From: Pseudocercospora fijiensis CIRAD86
Taxonomy: Eukaryota > Ascomycota > Dothideomycetes > Mycosphaerellales > Mycosphaerellaceae
Length of the DNA stretch: 64,000 nucleotides
Reading direction: 5' to 3'
NCBI RefSeq assembly: GCF_000340215.1
Contig: NW_006921543.1
Location: 682,001 to 746,000 of the forward strand
The position numbers and the translations under genes are program-made. The notes under the pieces were generated by a model, which did not search any database, had not been told where the DNA came from, and worked only from the letters and a program-made list of their open reading frames with translations. This document shows, piece after piece, positions 34,380 to 46,961 of this stretch. Within the stretch, counting starts at the first letter, position 1, and each line of letters opens with the position of its first letter.

Positions 34380-36368
34380 ATGGAAGACCCATTCCTATCG
34401 CTGGTACCACAACGTCGCGATGTACCGTCTACCGAAGTCAGATCGGATCTCAATCTTATCAGATCCGAGACAGAGGAGCGTTTGACACCTGAGCAACGCG
34501 AGCATTTCCAGAGCCTCGTAGAAGGTTTCCAGTTCTCCCGATGGCTCCACGTCACATATCAAGCCGCGGTGCTGGCAATAGTACTGATCGCTGCTGCCTA
34601 CCGATGGCACGAACGAAGAAGCAGGCGGAGAAGAGCAAGGCGGAAGAAACAAGTCGTGAGCATACGTGAAGAGCAGCTTGTGAAAGGACGAAGAGATTCT
34701 GGTGGTGCGGTGGAGGGATTTCGTGAAGATGGAGATTCGGAAAACATCTCACACGGACGGCAGAACAGGATATACAGTCCTAGGCGCGAAGATGGATGGG
34801 CAAGCAGCTCGTCGAGCAGTACCCGTGGAGGTGATGCCACACCTCCCTCGAAACTAGAGCCTGACGATGACATTTCACCTCTGCGTCCGCTTCTCAGGCC
34901 AGCAGATCACGCTTCCAGGCGGCAGCGTAGTCGAGCCTTCAGACCTTGGAGCTATCTCAAGGCAGTCCTGACCTACCAGCCACCACCTCTACCCATTTTA
35001 CGCAGAATCATACCCTCCAACAGCACGAGCTTGCTTATTCTCCTGCTTCTCGCTCTTAACCTCTTCTACCTCCTATTTGGCATCGACTTCAGCACTCTCA
35101 GCGCAGTCGATATCCTCGCCGATCGTGCTGGCCTACTTTTCGTTGCAAATCTGCCATGGCTGTACCTCATGGCAGCAAAGAACCAACCCATAAAACGCTT
35201 GACCGGCGACTCTTACGAGAATCTGAATCTCATCCACCGCCGTCAGGGAGAATGGCTCTGCTTCTTAGCATTGTTGCACTTTGGAGGCATGCTAGTGGCA
35301 TGGTACAACTTTCTGCAGTCGGTCCTCACACTCTGGGGATTCTTGACCATAAAGTACGTCACTTGGGGAGTGGGAGCATTTGTCGCCTACGAGACGCTAT
35401 ATTTGACTTCCCTTTCCAGCTTTCGAGAATGGTGGTATGAGGCGTTTTTGGCCAGTCATGTTTTCCTGCAAGCTGCGGCATTGGTTCTGATCTGGATGCA
35501 TCACTTCCGCGCTGGACCGTATGCGGTCGCTGCACTTTTGATCTTCGTTCTGGATAGGTTGGTCTGGAGACTAGGTCTCAAGTCCACGAGCATCAATGCT
35601 ACCCTGGATATCATGGAAGATGGAGAGACGGTCAAAGTGTCTGGGGACTGGCCTGTCTTGCCCCAAACGAATTCTCGTTGGAGGAAATGGTTGGGCCGAG
35701 ATCTGCGCTTCGGATGGCTTCCCTCCGAGCACGTCTTCATCACAGTACCTGGCATATCTCGAAAACACCGGCTGCAGTTCCATCCCATGACGATTGCCTC
35801 CGCTGCCCCACATGAAAATGGCCACGCTTGGTTCAACCTCATCATTCGAGCCAAAGGTGGCTTCTCTCGAGATCTTCTCAACTACGCTCGTACATTCCCT
35901 TCTACAACAGTTCGCCTCGACGGACCATATGGCAGCCTGCACGCATTAGAAATGTTGGAAGCGAGCGATGCAGCAGTGATAGTAGCTGGCGGATCAGGAC
36001 TCGCGGTTGCATATCCTATGCTGTGGCATCTCCTCCATGTCGAAAGAAATCTGACACGGAAACTTGCTTTCATCTGGATCGTGCAGGACGCGAGCCACAT
36101 GTCCTGGATCGGCAGTGAAAGACTGGAGGAATTTCGAGACATGGGATGTAGAGTTGTCGTCCCACCACCGAGTCGGAAACATGGAAGACCGGATGTTTGT
36201 GGGTTGTTGCAAGACACGATTGCTGAGATTGAAGATTCTAGAGATGGCAAGGTTGGTGTTGTGGTTTCTGGACCTGATGGGATGAATCGGGATGTGAGGA
36301 ATACTTGTGCCAACATGGTTTGGGAGGGGAGGGATGTTGAGGTTAGGGTTGAGAAGTTTGGATGGTGA
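34380..36368 (+). CDS. Ferric reductase-like transmembrane flavocytochrome (FRE/NOX superfamily)
   Basis: A single-exon gene of 662 residues with the ATG at 34380. An early helix (about residues 60-80) and a basic, low-complexity stretch precede the ferric-reductase core. The core contains the four haem histidines: H286 and H300 (IHRRQGEWLCFLALLHF) and H360 and H374 (ASHVFLQAAALVLIWMHHF). Each pair has the canonical spacing. The FAD-binding HPMT motif starts at H468, LDGPYGS follows, and the nucleotide-binding GGSG is at 537-540. Such proteins pass electrons from NAD(P)H through FAD and two haems across the membrane to iron or copper. The order and spacing fit an active reductase. Substrate and membrane are not determinable. 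The frame ends at W662 followed by TGA. Confidence 0.87.
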   Translation: MEDPFLSLVPQRRDVPSTEVRSDLNLIRSETEERLTPEQREHFQSLVEGFQFSRWLHVTYQAAVLAIVLIAAAYRWHERRSRRRRARRKKQVVSIREEQLVKGRRDSGGAVEGFREDGDSENISHGRQNRIYSPRREDGWASSSSSSTRGGDATPPSKLEPDDDISPLRPLLRPADHASRRQRSRAFRPWSYLKAVLTYQPPPLPILRRIIPSNSTSLLILLLLALNLFYLLFGIDFSTLSAVDILADRAGLLFVANLPWLYLMAAKNQPIKRLTGDSYENLNLIHRRQGEWLCFLALLHFGGMLVAWYNFLQSVLTLWGFLTIKYVTWGVGAFVAYETLYLTSLSSFREWWYEAFLASHVFLQAAALVLIWMHHFRAGPYAVAALLIFVLDRLVWRLGLKSTSINATLDIMEDGETVKVSGDWPVLPQTNSRWRKWLGRDLRFGWLPSEHVFITVPGISRKHRLQFHPMTIASAAPHENGHAWFNLIIRAKGGFSRDLLNYARTFPSTTVRLDGPYGSLHALEMLEASDAAVIVAGGSGLAVAYPMLWHLLHVERNLTRKLAFIWIVQDASHMSWIGSERLEEFRDMGCRVVVPPPSRKHGRPDVCGLLQDTIAEIEDSRDGKVGVVVSGPDGMNRDVRNTCANMVWEGRDVEVRVEKFGW

Positions 36369-36715
36369 GGGGGAAATAGTAAATGGGAATTTTATGGTTG
36401 ATCATTGGATATGCGGTGGATGGATGATATAGCGTGCAGTGCGTATCGACTATGGCTTTCGAATGGGTGAGAATACAGCGATCCAGTATCGAATATGTGA
36501 AGCCGAATATAACTCAGACTGCTGCTCTACTCGGCATCGGCGCTACTTTTCTCCTGTTTGTGCCATGCGTCTTCGTTCCTTTGTAAAGCAGGGTCCCTGT
36601 CCATCGATATGATCCAAACGACTTCTGGCTATTTATGGATTAGGCACCTTGCGCAGTAGGTTTGAATTAGCAGTTGCGCTCCGTGCACGCGGAAGTGGCT
36701 CGCGCTAGTGTACTA
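36369..36715. other. Intergenic, then abrupt change to RIP-degraded DNA
   Basis: The composition of the gene island ends at about 36710, where TA-rich sequence starts abruptly. No gene is seen; the edge may be the 5' limit of the retroelement block. Confidence 0.5.
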
Positions 36716-36719
36716 GTAT

Positions 36720-38750
36720 GTGAATAAACTCTAACCTATTATCCGTACGTAAAGGATTAAGTAAATAAAAGCACGGGTAATACCTTAGTCTTAACCTATT
36801 ACCCGTATACGCTTATATAATCGAAAATACGCTAATTAGACCCTGCACTAGGCCGTTAATAGTTAAGTAAAGGAGTATACGGAGCGCTTAGCGTAGTAGC
36901 TTAAATCCTACCTTCGGCTTCTATTAAATTCCTCTCCGCTAGTATAGTATCTATTATATACTAGTCGCTATATAACCCCTACCTATATATATAAAGGTAG
37001 AGAGTTAAGCAAGAGGTATATAAAGGTTAGCGGACGGCTACTAAGCCTTATATAGGTCTAATAGCTAGTATGTAATTACTCTAAGAGCCGTTATAGGAGG
37101 AGTTATAGATATCTCGGAGGAGAGTAATATAATTAGAATTAGGTCCGTACCTCGAGAGAGGTATATATTAGGGCCTCCGAGAGCACGGAAGGTACCTAGA
37201 AGCTTAGATTTATTAGCAAATACCTCCTGTTTAGAGCGTCTTAGTACTATAGCGGCTCCTATTACCCTAATATATACCCTACCTAGAATTACCTCCCTTC
37301 TCGACCCTAATTTTAACTTCTCTTAGAGCGATCTATACCCTCGCTTAGGTCCTCCCTTCTATACGCTACTAGCTATATTCCGAGACTATTATAGTTAACC
37401 TGCGCTATATAGTCTAACGCAATTACTTACTAGTAAAGTCGTCTATAGGCTAGTAGCTAATTAAGACTATAAAGTAAGTAATCTAGTTACTTCTACGCTA
37501 GTCGAAGAGGCCGCTTCTATACTAGTCGAGAGACTAATTAAGGAGCCTATTTCTACGCTAATTTCTACGCTAATTTCTACGCTAATTTCTACGCCGACTA
37601 ATACTTAATCTTTAGCTAAACAACTATTATAAGACGACCTAATTGCCGCTTCTATAGCAGAAGCTAATACCGCTAATACCCGAGTATATAGATATAGCTA
37701 TATCTCGCCGGCCTATAAGCTTACTATCGTTAAAGTAGCTATAGCGATTGCTTATAAACGAGTCTCCGGCAAGATCCGTTAGTAGAATGCTAAGCTAAAG
37801 AATATTATAATAGCCTATTAGCTATAAGACGAGCCGACTATTAGTAACGCTTCCGTTATTCTACGTCGACTAGTCTATTAGCGTATAGAAGCTAAGCGTA
37901 CTATCGAAGCGGCTTCTAGAGCAGTTATTATAGATATACTATAGGATTAATTACTAGATAAAGCAATCGATACTATATTTCGGCTCGATAAGGTATAGCG
38001 AGAGAGGGTATTATAGCCTTAAGAACTAAGGGTCTTTAACGCTCTAGTATAGAATATACGAGATAATATACTATCGATACTCTCTTAGCGGTCTAATAAT
38101 AAAGTAAGGGTACCTATACTAATACCGAGCGCTCTAACTAAGCTATCTCCGGATCTAAATCTACCGTTAACTCTAGCTTAGTATATAGAGATTGTCGACT
38201 TAAATACGCTAAGTACTAGTAATAATAGCAATACTATATAGCTTACTAAGCGTCGTCGACTAGACTTTAAGTCTAAACGGCTTTAGTATAGCTCGTAGGT
38301 ATAAGGAGCTATACTTAAGGAGGTACTATTACCTATATTTAAGACGCTAAGAACACTAGCTAAAGGACGTAGTATAAGATAAAGATTATTATCTATAGGT
38401 GCCTCTATTAGTAGCGTCGATAGCGAGGGACTCTATATACTAAGTCCTACTAGATTTGCGAGCGCCGTCGGCGGCATTAACGACGGACTCGAGATAAGAG
38501 TTAATATAGCTATTCGAGAGGTTAAGGCGAAGATAGTACGTTAATTAGATATAGTCTAGTCTAGTATCTAGGCCTTATCCGTAACGATTACTTCTTTATT
38601 ACTATTCCGGCTTTTACTATTGTCTTAAATAGTAGCTTCTAATAGTGCTATAGGAAGTTAAACGGAGTCGCTAGACTACGATAACGATAGCGACTATTTC
38701 GTAGACCTTAATACTATCGAGGAAGAGGTATTCTCGTAGATAATTTAATC
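36720..38750 (+). pseudogene. RIP-degraded coding-like region, unidentified
   Basis: A plus-strand frame broken by TAG and TAA reads as protein-like from about 37650 to its end, finishing in an acidic stretch ESLDYDNDSDYFVDLNTI then EEEVFS and a stop near 38740. Upstream parts include LTIVKVAIAIAYKRVSGKIR. I cannot assign a family; it lacks reverse transcriptase, integrase or DDE motifs I can recognise. It may be an unidentified mobile element or a subtelomeric gene relic. The frame ends just before the TTAGGG tract. Confidence 0.5.
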
Positions 38751-38752
38751 TC

Positions 38753-38806
38753 TTAGGGTTAGGATTAGGGTTAGGGTTAGGGTAAGGGTAAGGGTTAAGC
38801 TTAGGG
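38753..38806 (+). repeat. Interstitial telomere-type repeats (TTAGGG)n, degenerate
   Basis: About nine units, with TTAGGG mixed with TTAGGA and TAAGGG variants. The G-rich strand runs left to right, so a chromosome end oriented this way would lie to the right, the side of the repeat block. Confidence 0.85.
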
Positions 38807-39495
38807 TATTACAATTGTCGTATTCTTATTGTCGAGAATGTTGTAATTACTTAGTTAATATCTTCTTTTACGAGTGCCTATTCGAAATCGTAGCTTCGTT
38901 CGGTATAAGAGCGCTAAGACCCTCTATATCTAATAAAATCGTAGGGTTAGAGCTCGAATAGCGAACCCGTATCGACGGCTCTAAGGGAATCGTAAAATAG
39001 GGTAGGTATTATAGTATATAGCTCGAAGTAATGCGGAAAGCCGAGATTTTATCGCTTAGTAAGCGGGCTTCGACCTTCTACGACTCGCTACGTAATAACG
39101 TACTACTCGTTTTCGCTCGTTTTTAGACGATAAGACGCGCTATATACTAAAGAATATAGCGTATATAAGAGTATATAAAATTAGTAATAATATTATTATA
39201 TTTGAAGTTATAAAGTATCTCGTATAATATACTACGCGCTAGTATAGGTATACCCGTATCTACTACTTTCCTACGTCTTCTACCTCTATCTCCTAATTTA
39301 ATCTTCTTCCGTTATATTAATAACCTTAATCTCGTCCGTCTTATAGAATAGTATAACCGTATAACTATATCTAAACGAAGCGCTACTATCGAATACCTCG
39401 TCGCTAGCTTAATAGCCCGATCCGAAGTCCCTACTATAGCGTAGAAGGTCGCTATCGTTAGTTTAAGCTATAGGTATTATAGGTAGGGGTAGTAG
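38807..39495. other. RIP-degraded tract before the first Gypsy LTR
   Basis: TA-rich sequence with no recognisable gene. The minus strand and plus strand both have only short frames. Ends at the LTR start. Confidence 0.5.
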
Positions 39496-40501
39496 TATTA
39501 GCTAGTAACCGGCCCTATATACCTAGGCTAAGTTTTAAGCCTATATAAGAGGCCTCCTTCTATATTATAGATAGGGCATTAACCTCGTATAGTATATTGT
39601 TTACGTTATACTTCTATAATACCTATATTGCAGAGCTCTAATTATTAGCCTAAGCGACTGTCTTGTTATCCTATTATACTAAACATAGCTGCCTATATTG
39701 CTATAGGTTATATTACCCTCGGTTGCCTATACTATTACTACTAGTAGTAGTAGTAGTAGTATTAGTTTCCGTCCTTTATTAGAGCCGAAGGTAGGGCTAT
39801 CTCTTTATATCTAATAGGTTTAGGTATATCGAAGGTAGTCCTAGGGTACGAATAGCTATAACTAGAGCGAGGGCATAATAAGAGCCTACGATATAGACGA
39901 TATAGAAGTATCTCGAGGGGCTATTACGACAAGCGAAGAAACCTCTTAACGAGGGCATCTCTTTAACTCTAAAAAGCTACAAACCCTTAGGACTATTATA
40001 GCTTAGGGCCTAGTTTATAACTATAGCTAGCTTCTAAGGACTCGGCTCTAGGTCGAAGACCTATTTAGTACCGCTTACTCGAGATAAGCCCGCCTAAGGA
40101 GGAGATAGACTAATTACCTATCGGCCTTACTTAGTTTACTAAGACTATTAATAGATAGTAAATACTAGATAGCATGTCGGATAGCCGGGGAGTCCCCTAT
40201 TAATCGGGTAGGGCGTTCCTAGATTCGTAGCCTCGCTTAGATAGTACTTAGCCTTCTACTAGAAAAAGAAGGCTACTGCCCCCTCGCCTAGCTAAAGGAG
40301 ATACGAGCTAGTTTCTAGGATCTAGGTATAAATAGAGATTGCAGTCTCTCCCTCCGAGCGGCTTTCGTCTAAATTTACTAAACTAAGCTCCTAGAGGTAA
40401 TTAGGCGACCCCTAGGAGGCTAAATCCTAATACTACCCCGGGGGTAATACTAGGAGAGAATAGCCTAATATACTATTCTCTTACGTAGCAATATTATAAC
40501 A
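39496..40501 (+). repeat. 5' LTR of Gypsy element A
   Basis: Begins TATTAGCTAGTAACCGG and ends TATTATAACA. The ancestral ends would be TG..CA with the inverted termini TGTTA/TAACA; TG became TA by RIP. The same sequence, starting and ending at the corresponding points, is the LTR at 59187-60194. The 1006-bp length is unusually long. Contains a GTA/TAG microsatellite near 39739-39765. Confidence 0.8.
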
Positions 40502-40599
40502 AACTAAACATACTAAACAAACAGAAACACCTTTATACCGCATTTTATTTTAGCTTTATATAGCATTTTATTTTAACTATTTTATAAGTAATCGAATAA

Positions 40600-43500
40600 G
40601 CTCTAGCGAAAGCGAGTATTAGGAATTAGCGGAATCTTCTAAATCCGAAAACGCCCCTAACCCTATTAACGAGGAAATTAGGCGGCGACTAGTTAATATA
40701 AGCGAGCCTCCTACGCCCTCTACGCTAGAGGCACTCTGTACTATCCTTGTAAAGATAATGGAGAAGCAAACTAAGCTTCTCTATTAAAACAAGCGTCGCC
40801 CGCTAGAACTAGGGAGTAGTACAAATCCCCTATTCGAAGGGTAGAACGCTATAGTATATATAGAGCGTTTTAAGGAAGGCTTAATTAAGTACGAGCTCGA
40901 TAGAGAGTCCGACTAGTATAAGATCCGGTCCCTTACGAGGACTACTAGTACTAAGCTTTACCGAACCCTTAGAACTCTAGTTAGCTACCTAGAAAAGGAC
41001 GACAAGTCTAATACTAACTAGGAGACCTTTAAGTTAGCCTTTCTAAGGGAGTATTAGGAGCGCGATAGCCGTCGTATTAAAGGTAGTCGCGCGTAGCTCG
41101 AGGCCCTCTACTTAGTAAGGCGTACTAAGGATAACGACCTAAAGGGGTACGTCCGCGAATTTGTCGAGTTAGCGGACGGCATCGAGTAGGGTAACCTCGA
41201 AAACTCTTAGAGAACGAGGCTACTCCTCTAGGGATTACCGTAGCCTATAGTTTAGCGTATCTTCCGTCGCTATAAGCTTAGCGAGGCCGATCCTAAGAGC
41301 TTTAGGAAATATAAAGAGGTCCTAGTATATATTAAATCCGATATTAATAGCACCGCCGATACGAGGAAGTTTATCTACGGCGAAGATAGGAATAATCTAG
41401 CGTAGGTTAGGAAAGAAGCGATAGGAAGCAAGGGGCCTAAGTTCCTTCCTAAATTATAAAGTAGCCCTAAGACTATAACTCCTACTATTACTAAACACTC
41501 TTAAGACGTTACGGACCTAGCTAAATCCCTATCCCGACTTAACCTAAATACGAAGGCATTATAGCGAGTTAGGGAAGTTATCGATACTACTATACTAGGC
41601 GATATACTACTAGTCTACTAGGTTTTAGATCCTAACTACCCTAAAGCCCCTTTAGTAGATGTCTACGCTATACGGAAGATCTATTCTAACTTAGATAGCA
41701 AGTACTAGATATATAGCGGTTACAAATATATCTAATCGTCTTACCCTATCTAGAAAGAGCTTCTTAATAGGAAGCTTATTATATAAGTAAATAGTCGATT
41801 CTACTATATAGATAGCGGTAACAAGATTAATTTCGAATAGGATCGGAGAGCCCTAAAGCTACCTTAACTAAGGACCCTTCTAGAGAAGAAGTATAGCGGC
41901 AAGATCGAGTTTAAGGATACTAGGAATAGTACCCTCGCCGCTATTACTAAACGAGAAACTTAGAAGGTTAGGGCTAAGCAGGTTAAGGAGCGAAGTAGTA
42001 ACGGTACTACCGAGCCCGTTAAAGTTAACTTTGTTTCTTAGGACCCGGACGCAGTTACTAACGTTTACGCGGTTACTAAGAACAGTATAGATGTCTACGC
42101 TGCTATAAGGTCCTAAACCTAGTCCTAAAGCAAGGGCAAGAGCCTATAGAACCCTACTCGCCCTAGTACGGCAGCCCCTACTAGGGTACTAAAGAACAAG
42201 GCGGCCGATAAGGCTAAATAATAACGAGAGTTAACTGCTAAAACTAAGACTCTCTAGACAGCTATAGACCGCGCTGCCCGATCTAGTACCGTACCTAGCA
42301 CCGTACCTAGTACCCTACCTATAGAGAGCCTAGTCGTCCTAGAGACTCTAGAGGTCGATATAGAAGATATTACTACCGACATTAGTAGTACCCTAGGTCT
42401 AGCTAACCTACTAGCCTATAAGCGGAAGTTATCCGATCTAAAGAGCTTTCGCTTTAATAAGTATATAAACAAGTAGAGCGCTAGCCTAGCTAACTCCTTA
42501 GATATAAAGGCAAACGCTCTCTTCTAGGCTTTATAGTTCTTAGACCTCAAGTCTAACGTATCTATAGGAGAGCTATTAGTATACGGTTTGCCTACTAACC
42601 TATTCTAGAGCCGGATCCCTAACGATACTACCTTTATAAAAGACCTCGCTACCCTCTAAAGAAAATAGGGACGAGAAGACTATATCGATATCTCCTCCCT
42701 ATAGTTCCTTCCTAAATTTTCTTTAGATACCTAGGAGTTAGTATAAGGCGAATTAGTAACCTCCGAAAACTAAGAGACTATCGATAATACTAACGAAGAG
42801 GGGGTTAAGGAGATAGGCTAAGGGGATAGTAATAATCCCGACCCTACTCTAGTTTTAGTTTCTATTAAGGCTATCCGATTTACTAGCTAACAAATCGGTC
42901 GAGTAGGACCTCCTCGACCTAAGGAACTTTACTCTATCCCTAATAATATAGACCTTTCCGTAGTTACCCGTTCCTACGCCGTCGTTCCCGCTATCTATAT
43001 TTAAGTTACTATCGGAAGCTATAGTTAGCAGATGCTAGCAATACTTAATAATAGTTCGGAGTTACTTATTATAAGTAAGCGTTAGGCTAAATAGCTTAGG
43101 CTACTAATAAATAGAGACATTTCCCTCGGTATACAGGGAGTAAATGGGGAGGTTACGCTAGTAGGTGCCTACTATAATGTTATAGTAGACGCCTTCGGCA
43201 TATGCTTTTCCTTTACCTTCTAGATTGCCGCCGACCTAAATACGCTAATTATTCTAGGTCGACTATAGTCTCGTATAACCTAGGAGGCTAGGATATCTAG
43301 CGCAACTGCGACGATAGCTCCCGGGAGGGAACTGTCGCTAACTAGAAGGGCAACCGAGTCGTATTTACTAGTTATATCGGCAATACTAGCTATAAGTCCT
43401 ACGAGGATATCCTTGCTACTTCTAGACGGTCTTCGGAAAACGCTATAGCGCGGTTATAAGACCGGCAATCTGCGCTATAAGTTAGTATGGCTTGAATGGG

Positions 43501-46500
43501 TTATTTCTGGGAGTACGCCGCTCCGTACGTTAAGGTAAGTTTCTAGGTTCGGTACTAAGAAGACGAATGCTCGAAGCGACGGCGAGTATAATATAACGAC
43601 TACCTACTATACAAGTTAAGGTAATAATGCTATCTTATATAGCGTCGCCGGAGGCATTATTACCGGACGCGGGTCTACCTAGACTAGCTGGTTAGAGCGC
43701 GAGTCTAATGCTATCCTAGGGGTATTATTACGAAACTAACGTTTTCGCCGGGATTTTAAATTAGGACTACTAGCTATATACCTATCGACTTAAAGAGACT
43801 TCTAAAGAAGTTTACGCGCTGTTTTATTACGCTAATCTTTAGGCCTAGCGATAAAGAGAGAGAGCTCGGGGTCTATAAGCGATTAGTATATATACCCTAT
43901 ATAAGAGGGTAGCTAATAAGATTAAGCCCGTTAAGGGTAGCGTGTATATTACTAATAGGTCTAACCCTAGCGGAAATCCTAACTAGCGATAAAAGTGCCT
44001 TAATTAGGAGGCGACGCTACTACCTAGGGATAGTCCGTACGATTAGAAGTATATTACTAAGAAGTTCTCTACTATCCCTAGGGGGTTAAGGCTAATAGAG
44101 GAGAGGTTCGCGAGGATTAAACCTAGTATAGAGCTTTCGGATTGTAAGCTTAACCTGCTATACGAGCTTTTATACAATCGCGAAGCCGTATTAGTATATA
44201 ACTTTACTTACCTAGGTAGAATTAATCCGGAGGTTGCCCCTTCTTAGAAGATCCGAACGATCGAATATAAGCCTTAGGCCTACCTAGGTTTTAAGCTAAA
44301 CCCTAGCCTACGAGGTATAGTTAAGGATATAATATAGCAGCGGGTAAAGGCCGGTATACTAGAGCCTTCCTATGCCTTGTATCGTAATCTATACTTCCTA
44401 GTTTAAAAGAAGACAGCTCCTAGAGAACTAAAGAAGTACCGCCTAATTAACGCTACGTAAAAGTTTAAGGCAGTTACGATTAGGGATACTAACCTTCCCC
44501 CGGAGACTAATAGGTTCTTAGAAGCCTTTGCTAACTATATTATAGCCTTACTAGTTAATGTTTTCTCGGGCTACGACTAGATTCCTCTCTACCCTAATAG
44601 CCGCGACCTTACTAGTTTCGAAATACCTCTTAGGCTCTATAGGCAAACTACCCTTCCCTAAGGGGCGACTAACTTAGTAGCTTAGTTCGTTCGTATTATA
44701 AACTAAGTCCTCGCGGCCTATATCTCCTATATAGCGATATCTTTCCTCGACGATATCGGCGTTAAGGGCCCTAAAACTAGGTACGATAATAAAGAAGTAG
44801 AACCTAGCATCCGTAGGTTCGTTCTCGAATATATCTAGAACCTCGATAGTATCCTCTACGACCTAGAGCGAGCTAACCTAACGGTATATAGGGAGAAGCT
44901 TTAGCTTCTATATAAACGAATAAACATTATCGGGTTTGTAACCGATAAAAACGGCCGCTATCCTAATAATATACGGGTCCTAAAGACAGTGTCCTAGCCG
45001 GATCCTACCTATTAGAAGGATATCCGAACTTAGCTTAGAGTAGTCTCCTACTTCCGTATCTAGGTCGAGAACTTTGTATTAGTATATAAGCCCTTATACG
45101 CCTTACTTAAGAAGGATACTAAGTTCGAATAGACCTCTGTTTACTAAGCGGCTAAGGATAAGGTAACTAAGGCACTCGTTAGCGTACCTACACTTACGTC
45201 TATTAACTACTTAGAGGGTACGGGTTTAATAATTGTTACTATCGACTTAAGCGGGGAAGGCTATAGCGAGATACTAATATAGTATAACCGTAAGGAGCTA
45301 TCCTTGCGTTATTCTATTAGGTACGACTTAGGACTATAGAAACCGATCGAGGCCCGATACGATACTAGAAAGCGAGAATGCCTTAGAGTCTATAAGGCTC
45401 TAAAGAAGTTCCGACTATAGCTCTTTAGTATATTCTTTCGTCTAGAAATCGATACTTAGACGCTAGTCTATTAGCTTAACCGTATAGCCTCCGACCTACT
45501 AAACTCTACGATAGCTCGGTAGGTTACCTAGATCTATTTGTTTAACTTCGACGTCTTCTACGTTCCTAGGAAGAAGTATACTAGACCGGATAGCCTTTCT
45601 AGGAGGCCCGCTATAGAAGAGGACATTGCCGAGACAATAGAAGAAGACGATATTAACGCGGTTATTAACCGCACCTTCTTTAGTGCCTTCTATATTAACG
45701 CTATACTAGCGATTACTAGGTCTACTACCGACGACTAGCCCGATAACTAGCCTAGTAACTAACCGGATAAAACTAACGGGCAGCCTAGGAACTCTACTAC
45801 TAATAGCGACTAAGCTAAAGCTAAGGCAGATAAATCGGATAGGGATAATATCTTTAATAGGGTCTACTCCGACGACTCCTATTATATCGCCTACTTTCTA
45901 ACCTATACAAAGAAAGTACCTAGTCTATTAAAGAGTTAGTACCGTCGGGTTATTCGCTATTCTCGACGATTCCTAGTTAAAGATCGCATCCTTTAGCGAT
46001 AGGCGATAGTTAATGCACCCCTCTAGCGTATTATTAATAACCCTATAGCAAGACAAGAAATCCTTTACGTAGTTTACGACGAGCTTAGCTACTAGGTAGC
46101 GGAGGGCACCTTCGATATCCTTCGTCGGCGATACTAGTAGGATAGCGTATAGGCTAATATCTCTCGCTACTATAAGAGCTGTCCTAAGTGCAACTTTAGG
46201 AATAGCTACCGTCGGCCGGGCGAGCTACGTATCCCCGCTACCTAATTAGTTAGTAAACGATAGTACGGTAATAGAGTTTATCTAAGCCGGAATAATAGCT
46301 TATATATTATTCGGGAAGGTCTTTCTCGGTAGCCTAAAGCCTATTATTACCGCAAGGGCTATAGTGCTATTAATGCTTACGATATAGCTACCTTCCTATT
46401 TAAGGACCTATTCTACCGATAGAGCACGCCCTATAAAATCGTCTTAGACAACGCTACGACTAATATAGCTAAAGAAGTTTAAGCTCTACTTGTTTCGTAC

Positions 46501-46764
46501 GGGGTAAAGAACGTTCGCATCTCCCTATACTATCCCTAATCTAATACTATTATTAAGCGCGGCTATTGGTCTTTAATCGATGCCTTGTCTAAGCTAACTA
46601 ATAGAGGTAACAGATTAGTCGCGATCTCTATATACGTCCTAGCCCTTCTCTAGGCAGACCGGACGACCGTTATCGATACTACTAGACTTATACTAGCGGA
46701 GCTTATAATTAGGAGAGACGCTATTCTTCTAATTGAGTTGTCCTACCGTACGTATAGCGTTTAC
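40600..46764 (+). pseudogene. Gypsy element A gag-pol, first part, inactivated
   Basis: Gag (EEIRRRLVNISEPPTPSTLE near 40670-40730), retropepsin (LNNSSELLIIS near 43047-43080, where the catalytic Asp is Asn), reverse transcriptase with FLDDIG at 44743-44760, RNase H with FYVPRKKYTRPDSLSRRP near 45552-45608, and an integrase zinc finger CPKCNFRNSYRR near 46180-46215. Many TAG and TAA codons break the frames. The retropepsin Asp is intact in element B. Confidence 0.75.
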
Positions 46765-46961
46765 TGTGAGAAGGGTTATGTTAGCAGGTAGATAGGGTGG
46801 TAGTGAATTAGTGTAGTATTCGATAAGGATCTAGGAGGAGAGGGAGGAAGGCAAGAGAGTTGGCCTAACGCCAAGCGCCAAGCCCTGCCTGAGGCATCGA
46901 GACCCTAGCTTCACTCGGCCTAGTCACATGCCAATTACGTGTAGCCTCTTTGGCCCTAATA
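46765..46961 (-). repeat. Left LTR (3' LTR in element orientation) of nested chromovirus
   Basis: Begins TGTGAGAAGGGTTATG and ends GGCCCTAATA; the final CA of the TG..CA pair has become TA. Matches the LTR at 53607-53803. Confidence 0.85.

Noticed and set aside
38753..38806. An actual chromosome end
   Set aside because: More than 25 kb of retroelement sequence follows and the tract is short and degenerate, so it is interstitial.
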